DNA from: Cheiracanthium punctorium
Taxonomy: Eukaryota > Arthropoda > Arachnida > Araneae > Cheiracanthiidae
Length of the DNA stretch: 64,000 nt
Assembly: GCA_038373885.1 (NCBI GenBank)
Contig: JAWZYV010019925.1
Location: 62,001 to 126,000 of the forward strand
Reading direction: 5' to 3'
How positions within the stretch are numbered: the stretch's first letter is position 1; each line of letters starts with the position of its first letter. The translations under genes and the position numbers were made by a program. Below are positions 46,734 through 57,681 of the stretch, piece after piece. The notes below the pieces were generated by a model, which saw only the letters and a program-made list of their open reading frames with translations, ran no database searches and was not told where the DNA came from.

Positions 46734-48864
46734 CTTGTACGTAGTATAAGGAAGTAATGTGATCCCGAAAAATTTTGGGGGCCAAATTTCGACATAAAAA
46801 CCGATGTTGACTACCTCTAAATTGAATTTTAAAAATTTTTTCGATGCATCTCATCGTAGGCTAGCATGCACGATCATATTAACGCGTCTGCTACTCATTT
46901 TGACCAGTGGCGAGTCTACTGTGGCCAGTTTTTCCATGCCGTCTGTACGTACGTACGTACGTATGTATGTAACTCGCATATCTCAAAAACTATTGGTCGT
47001 AGAATGTTGAGATTTGATATTTAGGATTGTTCTATGATCTAGTTGTGCACCTCCCCTTTTGGTGGCAATCGAATGGATAGTTTATGTACAGGACCGCCCA
47101 AAAGATTCGAAATACATTACGCTCTATAGGCCGAAATTCATTAAACTCGCCTAACTAAAAAGCTATTAGGCGTAGAATGTCGAAACTTCATATTTTGGAT
47201 AGTTGTAACATCTAGTTGTGCACCTCCCCTTTTGGTGGCAATCGAATGGATAGTTTATGTACAGGACCGCCCAAAAGATTCGAAATACATTACGCTCTAT
47301 GGGCCGAAATTCATTAAACTCGCCTAACTCAAAAGCTATTAGGCGTAGAATGTCGAAACTTCATATTTTGGATAGTTGTAACATCTAGTTGTGCACCTCC
47401 CCTTTTGGTTCCATTCGACTGGATAGTTTATCTACAGGACTGCCCAAAACATTCGAAATACATTACACTCAATGGGCCGAAATTCATTAAACTGGCATAT
47501 CTCAAAAACTATTAGGCGTTGAATGTTGAAACTTTATATTTAAGATTGTTGTAACATCTAGTTGTGCACCTCCCCTTTCGGTTCCATTCGACTGAATAGT
47601 TTATCTACAGGACCGCCCAAAAGATTCGAAATACATTACGCTCTATGGGCCGAAATTCATCAAAGCGTTTTTTAGAGGTATTGGACTATTTCAAACGACT
47701 CAGAAGTGATATATGCTGTAAAGAGTTAGAAAATGAATTTCTCTATTAAAAAAAGTGTCTTTATCATTTATAGTTCTGCTACAGGAACACTCAAAAGATT
47801 TCCAATACATTACGGTCAATAGCAATTTTAGGGGCATTCATCCATTTCAAGCACAATACCGTCCTACCACATAAGTTAGGTAATGGTCCGACCACGGTCA
47901 CGTGCCTCCCTCAAGAACTATGCCAAAAGTCGCCAAGCTTGGCGACTTTTGGTGTACGTGTGTGCATATTTAACTCTCAAATCTCAAAAACTATTATGAA
48001 ATTTCATATATAAGAATGTTGTAACATCTAGTTGTGCATCTCGATTTTTGGTTCCAATCTACTGGAGAGTTTATTTACAGGACCACCGAAAAGAATTTCA
48101 GTACCTTAATGTCTATGGACATCTTCATTATAACACAACTGTAGACAGTCATTGTTTGGTACATGCCCAAAATCTCGCCGTCTGTCCTCGACCTTGGCGA
48201 GTTTTGGCGAAATATCGCCAAATTTGGCGATAGTCAGTCATTTCGTCCATGCCCAAAGTATCGCCATTTGTCATCGTTCTTGGCGGGTTTTGGCGAAATA
48301 TCGCCAAATTTGGCGATAATCTGTCATTGTTTGGTTTATGCTTAAAATCTCGCCAAATGTCGTCGACATTGACGAGTTTCGCCGAAATATCGCCAAATTT
48401 GGCGCCAAAAATAACTCTAAAACTTTAACCCGTAGATTTTTTTAACTTTGTATTTAGAACTATTGTAATATCTAACTGTTTTCAATATCTTTTTTGACAG
48501 CAATCGACTGAGAATTTATTTATATGGTGAGCCAAATGACTTTGAATACATTGAGGTGTATAGATGCATTCAATTCATTGAAGGTCTGTGCTCACTGACT
48601 ACTTTGGCTATCCCCAAAATCTCGCTGACTATCTCAAGTTTGTCGGCTTTTGGTGAAATATCGCCAAATAAAGTGTCAGAAGGAAATCTTTCAAATTGAA
48701 CTCAGCTTGGCGATATCGAAATATTTGGCTAGAAATTGCTAAACCTTACTATTATTGATATTTTATCTCTTTCAAACAAATAAATTTAGAGGAAGTGCGT
48801 CGAAAATATTTTTGATCTAATGGACGTGCAAGGAAGTCATGTGTTGGACACATCAGATTTTTTT
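46734..48864 (+). mobile_element. Element X, direct copy
   Basis: Starts TTTTTACTTCCTTGTACG and follows the 34807-36866 copy closely throughout. It has four 173-bp units (anchors 47041, 47214, 47387, 47560) against three there, the same 30-bp palindrome (47923-47952) and the same TCGCCAA array (48214-48409). A 16-base deletion lies near 48411 (CAAAAATAACTC). It stops at CACATCAGATTTTTTT, lacking the right terminal repeat. Confidence 0.9.
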
Positions 48865-48977
48865 AAGTAAAATTCAAACAAATAAATTTAAATTAACTTC
48901 TTAGTGACAAACAAGTTGTATCTAAATGTAGGATTCTTATTTGTTACAATCTGATTTAATGTATTGTGTATTAAAGC

Positions 48978-49394
48978 CAGGCGCGCACACAGGATTTTTG
49001 GCTGGGGGGGGGGGGGGGTCCAACTTTTAGGGATCTTCCAGATTGACAAAAATCAGTGATGAAAGAATTCGTTTTCATTAGATGGAATTCATCAAAACTC
49101 GTCCCATCCAGTTCCTTAAGAATACAGTACACAATACAATAGGAAGCAAAATAAGAGTTGTACAGTTTTGAGAACAAGATGGTGTTTTATGTTCGCTTTC
49201 AGTTCGTTTTTGAAAAGTTGAGGAAAACGAGAAAAAAATTTCTTTTTTTATTTATTAGAACTGAAACTATTGCTACCTTTTTTTGGAATCATTTTATTTA
49301 CTATAGATATAGGGTAATAATCAATCGAAAAAAAAATCAAAGCAGATGGGGGGGTCTAGACCCCCTGGACCCCCCTCCCTTGTGTGCGCCACTG
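48978..49394. mobile_element. hAT-type MITE with CAGGCGCGCACACA ends
   Basis: Starts CAGGCGCGCACACAGGA and ends TTGTGTGCGCCACTG. Perfect 8-bp duplication ATTAAAGC (48970-48977 and 49395-49402). G- and C-runs near the ends, AT-rich core, 417 bp, non-coding. Confidence 0.95.
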
Positions 49395-49419
49395 ATTAAA
49401 GCAGAACCAGTCAAGGGCT

Positions 49420-49730
49420 ATCTGCTAAGGAGGGTGCTTTGGTCGGAGAACTTTTTAAGGTGTCTTAACGCGTATTCACATTACATCTGGACAGATACGT
49501 AGCCAGAAAAAAATTTCGGAGTGGGCTCAAAAGGTGGAAAAGGTAGAATTTTCTACAAAAGTTTGATACTGACGTCCCAGGTCCCTGTGGCCCTAGACTG
49601 GCTACTTCCCTGCATCTGGAGAAAACCGCCCAAAACTCCACACCGTTAGATCAATGGCAGCGCGATCCTGGGACCTTCACACTTCAGCCATGTTCAGTGT
49701 CTTTATCCACTCGGCCATGTTACATTTTGA
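49420..49730 (-). repeat. tRNA-derived SINE, copy 3, split by a MITE
   Basis: The minus strand has the clearest head: TGGCCGAGTGGATAAAGACA (A-box type) near 49700-49720, then GGCTGAAGTGTGAAGGTCCC and GGATCGCGCTG. The body includes GGGCGGTTTTCTCCAGATG and GTGAATACGCGTTAAGACAC. The MITE at 49492-49612 interrupts the body at CATCTGGA. Confidence 0.75.
49492..49612. mobile_element. Small hAT-type MITE inside the SINE
   Basis: Starts CAGATACGTAGCCAG and ends CTGGCTACTTCCCTG; perfect 8-bp duplication CATCTGGA (49484-49491 and 49613-49620). 121 bp. The ends are a diverged form of the CAGGGGCGTAGC type. Confidence 0.93.
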
Positions 49731-50878
49731 GATAGAATATTATGGATATTTATTTATTCATTTTTCTTTTTGACTCAAGAAATATGTCCATCCTTGCATT
49801 TTTTACACATCCACCCACCTTGGAAGATGATAATCAAAATGCCCCGAAATTGTTTTTAGGTATCCGTGAATATTGTATTTTGCAGTAAGAATTTTATGGA
49901 TATTTCTGTTTTTCACTTTGAGATCACGTGGGATATGTCAAAAGAACGTTTTGGGCCTTCTATCTGACATGTTATGAGTTTTGGAGAAAATGCTGCCCAA
50001 TCTAGCACCTATGTTTAAAAACTCAAATAGCACGTGCCAAATTCCGTATTATTAGCTTTAGAAGTTCTGGTTAGGCGAATTATTGGCATACAAAAAAAAA
50101 AAAAAAAGGCATCACTTAATAATTAAAAGAAGTCCAAACAAGGCCAATTAGTTTCGTCAAACTCAGTATGGTAAAATATGAGTTCTCTGTAGAGTTCAAA
50201 GAGATATCCACAGAAATGTACAAGTACCTCATCTTTTAGTACTCAGAGCTCCTTAATAAAAGCTGAAGGGGACTTGAAAACAGTCTTTTATCATCTATGG
50301 TAAGAACTTTGTTGGCGCCGTGATGCAAAATTCAATGTGACGCTTCAGTGTAATGAAATTCATTAAAATCTTTGTTAAAATAACAAGCTTCTTCAGTTGC
50401 GAAAACAAGTTCCATCATCCACACAAGGCAATTTGTGTAGCGGCCAAATTATACACTTTTTTCGGAAGATTATCCGCCACAACTTTCTTTTAAATAATTT
50501 GATGTTAAAATAAGTTCACATTTTCAATGTATAATACAACTTTTCGAAATAGTTGTGATCGATAATCTTGTCGATATCTTAATATCGATCGATCGATAAT
50601 CTTAAAAAAAAATGTAAAAGTTGGCAGCTGTGCGTTGTTTCAGTATAGTATTAAAACGTTTTAGCAATTTATTTTTATTGTAGAAATTACGTTAGCTTCA
50701 ACTTCTATCTGGAATGAAGAAAATACTATGTTTCTGTCATGATAACTAAAAAAAAATGATTGTTTCTGAGAAAATTTCAAAACTTTTTAAAATTTTTTAT
50801 TAACCGGCGTCAACATTACAAAAGCAGTTTCCCGATTTTTCAAGAAAAGAAAATGCTGCAACAATGTTGCATTGTTTT
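49731..50878. other. No gene recognised
   Basis: AT-rich. A cluster of ATCGAT words lies at 50557-50600. No frame with known homology. Confidence 0.55.
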
Positions 50879-50886
50879 ATCTATAA

Positions 50887-52488
50887 TCTATATAAATAAA
50901 ATTAGACTTTTGTCTGTACATTTCTTGGAATTCAAAAATTTTGTGATTTCTATCCGTTTCAAGCACCCGGGAATCCGATGCGACCCTCAAAAAAAAGTTA
51001 GTCTGTCTGTCATTCTGTCCGAGACGCTTTTTTTTGTTTAAGCATCACGTAAAAACGACTGAAGCGAATGATATGAAATTTGGTGTCATGATAGGTGGTC
51101 ACTCAACTTAAAACATAGGCGTCGAATTTTTAAAAAATCTTGATTAGATTTTCAGATTTCGCGAAAATCGTTTCAAACTGCGTAAATTTGTGTTCAAGCA
51201 TCACGCAAAAACGACTGAAGCGAATGATATGAAATTGGGTGACATGATAGGTGGTCACTCAACTTAAAACATAGGCGTCGAATTTTTAAAAAATCTTGAT
51301 TAGATTTTCAGATTTTGCGAAAATCGTTTCAAACTGCGTAAATTTGTGTTCAAGCATCACTCAAAAACGACTGAAGCGAATGATATGAAATTGGGTGTCA
51401 TGATAGGTGGTCACTCAACTTAAAACATAGGCGTCGAATTTTTAAAAAATCCTGATTGGATTTTGAGATTTTGCGAAAATCCTTTCAAACTGCGTAAATT
51501 TGTGTTCAAGCATCACGTAAGAACGACTGAAGCGAATGATATGAAATTGGGTGTCATGATAGGTGGTCCCTTAACTTAAAACATAGGCGTCGAATTAAAA
51601 AAAAATCTTGATTAGATTTTGAAATTTTGCGAAAATCATTTCAAACTGCGTAAATTTGTGTTCGCACATCACGTAATAACTGCAAAGGTGAAAAAATGAT
51701 ATTTGGTGAAATGATAGGTGGTCACTCACCTTAAACTATAAGCATCTAATTAAAAAAATCCATCAGATTTCGAGATTTTGTGAAAATCGTTTAAAACTGA
51801 GTGAATCTTTGTTCCCGTATTACGTAATAACGACTAAAGCGAATGATATGAAATTTGGTCACACGATAGATGGTTGCTCAACATAAACTATAGGAGTCCA
51901 ATTTTTTAAACATTTTTATTAGATTTCGGGATTTTGTGAAAATTCTCTCAAAATACGTTTATATTTCTTCAAACATCACGTAATAACGACTAATAGGAAA
52001 TTTGGAGATATGATAGGTAGTTGCTAATCTTAATTTATAGGTGTTGAATTTTAAAAATATTTTGCTTACATTTTAAGATTTTTCGAAAATCGTTTTAAAA
52101 TGCTGAAAATTTGTTCCAGCATCACGAAATAAAGACTGCAGGGAATGAAACGAATTTGGGTGACATGATAGGTTGTCACTCAACTTAAATTCTAAGCTTC
52201 AAATTTTTCAAAAATGTTGATTATATTTTGAGATTTTGCGAAAATTATTTCAATATGCTTCAATATTCGTTCGCGCATCACATAATTACGACTAAAGCAA
52301 ATGAAATGATATTACTTAGTTACTCTCTAACCTGTAATATTTTAACAATACATGAAAATTATAACTTCGCTTTCTTTACTTTGGCAACATACTACATCCA
52401 TTCTGTGTACTCCTACAATGCTGACGAAAGTTCTTGCTTTTTGGAAATTTTCATTCACTAACCCGTCCAGGACGGGTACTTCAGCTAG
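50887..52488 (+). mobile_element. Helitron A, nested in Helitron B
   Basis: Starts TCTATATAAATAAAATTAGA, preceded by A. Ends with the hairpin CCCGTCCAGGACGGG, then TACTTCAG and CTAG (52485-52488), followed by T. The interior is a tandem array with a unit of about 156 bp (GAATGATATGAAATT at 51066, 51222, 51378 and 51533), decaying toward the 3' end. Same family and orientation as Helitron C. 1,602 bp, non-coding. Confidence 0.92.
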
Positions 52489-53838
52489 TATATATATAAA
52501 AATGAATGTTTGTGTGTATGTGTGTATGTGGGTGTGTAGGACGTTGAAAAACTCCAAAACCGTTTGACCGATCACCATGAAATTTGGTACACTTAAGTCT
52601 TTTGTCACGGAGAAGGTTTTCATGCTATCCATTTTACTCTGGCTCGCCGCTTGGTGGCGCTGCAGAACGTCGAATACTATTCAACCGCTTGCTATGAAAA
52701 TACCGTTTAACTTATCTTAACGAAAATTGGTACGTATAGATATTTGAACTCGGAGAAAATTTTTACGCAATCCATTTTGATATAACTTACCGCTAGGTGG
52801 CGCTGCAGAGTGTCGAATTCTATTCCGTTGGACCGCTTGCTATGAAAATACCATTCAACCAATTTTGATAAAAATTGTCAGTTATGGTTATTGGAATACG
52901 GAGAATATTTTTACGCAATCCATTTTGCTTTAACTTGCCGCTAGGTGGCGCTGCAACACATCGAATTCTATACCGTTTGACCGCTCGCTATGGAAGTGCC
53001 GTTCGACTGGTTTTGATGAAAATTGGTACACACGGATATTTGAAGACGCAGAATATTTTTACGTTATCCCTTTTGCCATAACTTGCCGCTAGATGACGCT
53101 GCATAACGTCGAATTATATTCCGTTCAACCCTCTTGCTATGAAAATAAGGTTCAACCGATTTTGGCAAAAATTGGTATACGTATGGATATTTGAAAACGG
53201 AAAATATTTTGACATTATCAATTTTGCTGTAACTTGACGCTAGATGGCGCTGCAGAACGTTGATTTCTATTCTGTTCGACCGCTTGCTGTGAAAATACTA
53301 TTCAACCGATTTTGACGAAAATTGGTACACACGGATATTTGAACATGGAGAATATTTTAACGCTATCCGTTTTGCTATAACTTGCAGCAAAATGGCGCTG
53401 CAGAGCATCAACTTTCGTACCATTCAACCAATCGCCATAAAAAAATTTTATACTCACACATTTGAGTAAGCAGAATATATTCTTACTATTCATTTAGCTG
53501 TTACTCACTACTAGATGGCACTGCAGCGCATTATTACTTTAACTTGTCATTAGATGGCAATGCAGCGCACCAACTTCTTGACCGGGCAATTGATCGCTAT
53601 GAAAATTGGTATACATAGATACTTGAACACGGAGAATATTTTCGTGTTATCCATTTTGCTATAAACAGCTACTTCATTGTGCTGTAGCACATCATTACCT
53701 TAACTCGCCAATAGCTGCTCAACTAGCACACATACGTTGGGTTATTGATGGCACGTGGTTGGCACAAGGTTGTTACGTTGGGCAAACGTTGGATGACCAT
53801 ATGGAAATGTCGGTATTCTGTTGGCTAAAGGTTGTGTT

Positions 53839-54057
53839 GGGCAACCGTTGGTAAACAACCGTTGGCCATCGGATGGCTGAATGTTGTGTTGGGCAACCGT
53901 TGGTAAACAACCGTTGGCCATCGGATGGCTGAATGTTGTGTTGGGCAACCGTTGGTAAACAACCGTTGGCCATCGGATGGCTGAATGTTGTGTTGGGCAA
54001 CCGTAGGTAAAACAACCGTTGGCCATCGGATGGCTGAATGTTGTGTTGGGCAACCGT
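53839..54057. repeat. 52-bp minisatellite, about four units
   Basis: Units begin GCAACCGTTGGTAAACAACC and continue GTTGGCCATCGGATGGCTGA, with starts at 53841, 53893, 53945, 53997 and (partial) 54050. Periods are 52, 52, 52 and 53. The overlapping minus-strand frames across it only reflect the repeat. Confidence 0.95.
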
Positions 54058-54062
54058 ATCAT

Positions 54063-54074
54063 TGCGCATGCGCA
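54063..54074. promoter_or_regulatory. NRF-1-type palindrome
   Basis: TGCGCATGCGCA is a full match to the NRF-1 consensus (YGCGCAYGCGCR). It lies in a GC-richer patch at the inner edge of the minisatellite. In an AT-rich genome such a 12-mer is unlikely by chance, but a promoter role for element D is inference. Confidence 0.45.
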
Positions 54075-55141
54075 GAGACACACATTCAGGAAACCGGGAA
54101 GCGATAGATTCATGTCCGTTCGTCGTTCCGTTTCCGCCATTGCTTGTTATGATGTATTGATACAATTTTATAAAGTGATTGATAGTTGAAATCTGAAACG
54201 AATATTTATCTTTTCAGCTATATTTCTGTGAATTTTAATCGTTGCATAGGTTCGTAGTAACTTGAATCACGATAACTATTATTATTGATGCATTGATTAT
54301 AGTTCGATTGTCCATAAGCCTAACGATCTTCAAAGTATGTAAACAAACAAATTGCTATGGAGCTATGGTAATAAATATATAATAATTGCCCAGTGCTTAT
54401 TAAAAGATGCGTTTTGGATTACTAAACAATGCTAGACAGCTTAAAAATAAAGTTTTATTTGCTCATAGTTGTACAACAGTCGAGAAGGTAAAATTGGACA
54501 CAATTGTTTTCTCCTAATAAGATTATTCTGAAAAAAAAATCAACTTGAGCCGTGCTTATATTTTGCAAGATTATAATGACTAATGAGATTTCAGATTTAG
54601 AAGTAGTTATTAAACTAACACTACTTCAATTTTGAAATCTCGTTGGTTCACAGTGGTTAATCAACAACAAGGATTTAAATTTGTGCATCAAAATTGTTTT
54701 GTTGTTAAAGGTATGTATAAAATATTTTACAGTTTTAAGAATTCAGTTATTTTAATATTTTACAAATGTGTTATAGTACTTTACAGTTCATATATATACC
54801 TATATTTACCAACTTCATTTTGTTATTTATTTATTATTTTAGAAGAGATTTTTGTATCTACACCTGTTATATGCTACAGGACTCAAATTTTATGGAGAAA
54901 AATACATAATCTATATGCAATCAAATACTCTTTGAGAGTACTGGAAGAAAAAGCATTTTTATTGCTTTGACAAGTCTCTTCTACTGCGTATTTTAGTTGA
55001 ATGAAAAATATCAGTAGGTCTTTAAGTAATACGCGGTGACTGAGAGTTCAGGTCCCTGAACTGAAATCAATACTGATTTTTTAAAACTTTTCTTCAGACA
55101 TTCTATTTTTTGCATTAGAGAAAGGATGCGATATGGAAAAA

Positions 55142-55144
<3 letters not shown>

Positions 55145-55182
<38 letters not shown>

Positions 55183-55189
55183 TTTTTTT
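55145..55189. repeat. (TC)n then poly-T tract
   Basis: About 14 TC units followed by about 16 T's, inside element D. Confidence 0.95.
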
Positions 55190-56179
55190 CAAAATTTTGT
55201 GCAATGGTAATTATGCGGGACGCGTTGTAACTTTTTTTTGTGTACCATCAACGACTTTTTTCATTTTATGTGCTATAGCGTGTAAGCAGCATCACTAATA
55301 CATTCTGTTGTACTGATATCTTTCTCATAGTCAGATAATATAGATGCACCCGTGTGTTGATACTTGCATGCGTCGATATTGCATGCATAATGCATATGCA
55401 TTACGCATGCAATATTTTTTTTTCTTTTACTTTGCAGTCAATATCTACAGTTAACTGAAAATAAAAATAGAACTACGAAATGTCATTGTATTCCATACCA
55501 ATTTTATTCGGGCAAACTAAAAATTAAGAATCTAAAAAATTACGTAAATTGAAATAAATGTAAAAAATAATAAATAAATATTTTAGTAAAGAATGATTTC
55601 TGTGACATTCTTCAGTGACTTTATACTCCTATTGGATTTCCCCACATGAATATTAAAAAAAAAAAAAAAAAAAGATTAAGCCTCCTTACAAAAGTTTCAA
55701 TTGAGTAAATTTTCAGAGGTTTTGAGAGACACTTTACAAAAGTAACTGTCAAAGGAGAAGGAGGGATATGAATCATATTTCAAAAAATAAGCATTCTTTC
55801 CTTTAACGTTATATGTTTTTTCTTTTAATTAATTCGAAAAGTTTTTATGATTTTGGTTTGCCTGCCGTCCTGGTTCTCTAAAACTGTAAAGGATAGCTTC
55901 TGAAAGGACCTTCTAAATATTTTCCTGCTTCCGATCTCTCCCCCCTCTTTTTTTTTTAAACAGTTCATAAGTTGCACCTGCAATACTAATTTTCCTCATA
56001 GTGCAAAATAGGTTAGTTTTCTACAGATTAATATATGTTTGTAACTTGACAGATCGTTTATTATTTGAAAATAACACATTTCTGTTAGTGACGGGACTAG
56101 CGCCAGTTTTAAGCAAAAACTTTGGGAGGGGGGGTGTAAAGACAAAATTTTCTGACGATATATACCAATATGCTTTCAA

Positions 56180-56280
56180 AAATATACACCGATTATCTGG
56201 CCTCTTGGGCGGTTTCCTCCAGATGTAGCGTGAATACGCATTAAATCCCCTAAAAGTCCTTCGCCCGAGGCAGTGTCCCA
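56180..56280 (+). repeat. SINE body fragment
   Basis: GGGCGGTTTCCTCCAGATGT, GTGAATACGCATTAA and AAAGTCCTTCGCCCGA match the body of the SINE copies at 32.1 and 49.5 kb in reverse orientation. The tRNA head is absent. Confidence 0.65.
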
Positions 56281-56284
56281 ATGT

Positions 56285-56440
56285 ATACATTTACACGTTA
56301 ACCCAACGTATGCATTTATACGTTAACATAATGTATGCATTAATACGTTAGCCCAACGTATGCATTAATACGTTAGCCCAACGTATGTATTTATACGTTA
56401 GCCCAACGTATGCATTCATACGTTAGCCCAACGGTTGGAA
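56285..56440. repeat. 25-bp minisatellite, about six units
   Basis: The unit CCCAACGTATGCATTAATAC plus GTTAG recurs at roughly 56302, 56327, 56352, 56377, 56402 and 56427 with small changes. It is the right-hand counterpart of the 53.8-kb array. Confidence 0.93.
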
Positions 56441-57012
56441 ATATGTTGGCAAAACGTTAGAGCATACGTTGGCCCAACGTAAGAAATAACCAGTTGCCAA
56501 CCGTTGGATAACCGTAAGCCAACGTGTCATTTCAACGTTGCCCCAACGTATGTGTGCTACCTGGGTGGCGCAGCGGCATATAAAGACTGTTCAAATGATC
56601 GCTATGAAAACTGGTATAGATAGATATTTGAACACGGAGAATATTTTAGCGTTATCCATTTTGCTATAACTTGCCACTAGATGTCACTTCAAACCAATAA
56701 CTTCAAGACCGTTCAACTGATCGCCATGAAATTTAGTAAACAGAGATGTTTGAACGAAAAGAATATTTTCGCCGCATCCGTTTAGCTATAACTCGCCTTC
56801 TGTACCGTTCAAATTGGTACACACAGATATTTAAAAACACGGGGAATACTTTAACGCTATCTATTTTGCTATGACTTGCCTCTAGATGCCGATGCAGCGC
56901 ACAAACTTCAAAGCCGGATCACCTTAAAAATTGGTATACATACACATTTGAGCAAAGATAATATTTTTTCAGTATTCATTTGGCTGTACTCACCACTAGA
57001 TGGCACTGCAGC

Positions 57013-57169
57013 CAGGGCCTGATTTCCGGGAGGGCATTCGGGGCAAGCGTAGTGGCTACCGAAAATGATTCTTTAAGTTTAAAAATTTGTAAATTTTCAA
57101 AAGCTTTCGAAAGAGGATCCTCTATTGAAGCTTTCGCCCAGGGCCCCCAACTCTGCAAATCTGCCCCTG
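57013..57169. mobile_element. hAT-type MITE of the CAGGGCCTGATT family
   Basis: Starts CAGGGCCTGATTTCCGGG and ends CAAATCTGCCCCTG. Perfect 8-bp duplication ACTGCAGC (57005-57012 and 57170-57177), part of the Helitron B repeat word GGCACTGCAGCGC, so the empty site can be reconstructed from its neighbours. 157 bp. Confidence 0.95.
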
Positions 57170-57681
57170 ACTGCAGCACTTTATTATTTTAACTCGCCAC
57201 TAGATAGCACTTCAGCAATCAACTTCTTGATCGTTCAACTAACCGCTCTCAGAATTGGTATACATACACATTTGAACACGGATAATATTTTCGCGTTATC
57301 CATTATGCTTAACTCGCCCTTTGATGGCGCAGTAGCGCATTATTACTTTAATTCGCCACTAGATGGCGCTGCAGCGTATCTTGACCGTTAAACTATTTGC
57401 TATGAAAATTGGTACACATAGATATTTGATCGTGAAAATATTTTGATGTTATTCATTTTGCAAAAACTTCGACAGTTGATGGCGCTGCTCCGAATCATTT
57501 TCTTCACCGTTCAAACGATCGCCATGAAATTCTTTATGCATAATTGTTGAATACAGATAATATTTATGCGATATCAATTTTGCTATATCTATTTATTATG
57601 ATAGTTAGTAATTACAACAAACCGTAATATAAAAAAAGAATCCATTCATTCCCGTGCGAAGAACGGGGCAGACAGCTAGTA

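Larger units (their letters stand above)
53724..56559. mobile_element. Unclassified terminal-inverted-repeat element D
   Basis: The left end TAGCACACATACGTTGGG (53724-53741) is the exact reverse complement of the right end (56542-56559). It interrupts the 148-bp array of Helitron B. Both subterminal zones are dense in CCAAC/GTTGG words: a 52-bp minisatellite on the left and a 25-bp one on the right. The middle is AT-rich and includes an NRF-1-type site (54063-54074), a (TC)n tract and a SINE fragment. No target duplication was readable. No transposase recognised. Confidence 0.85.
50880..57679 (+). mobile_element. Helitron B, interrupted by three other elements
   Basis: The 5' end is TCTATAA (50880-50886, preceded by A), cut by Helitron A and resumed at 52489 as TATATATATAAAAATGAATG. 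The 3' end is the hairpin CCCGTGCGAAGAACGGGG, then CAGACAG and CTAG (57676-57679), followed by T. Between them is a tandem array with a unit of about 148 bp (GGTGGCGCTGCAG, GCTATGAAAATACC, AAAATTGGTACACACGGATA). Nested insertions: Helitron A, the element at 53724-56559, and the MITE at 57013-57169. No Rep or helicase sequence, so non-autonomous. Confidence 0.88.

Noticed and set aside
53742..54165. Two overlapping minus-strand frames of about 130 codons with repeated Cys/Pro/Asn-rich blocks
   Set aside because: They are translations of the 52-bp minisatellite in two frames; the repetition is in the DNA and there is no protein family match.
54632..54970. A 112-codon plus-strand frame in element D
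   Set aside because: Its second half is AT-driven low-complexity sequence; only the first 27 codons are of interest and are reported as a speculative finding.
53839..56440. CRISPR-like arrays
   Set aside because: The units are contiguous minisatellites without unique spacers, in eukaryotic DNA.
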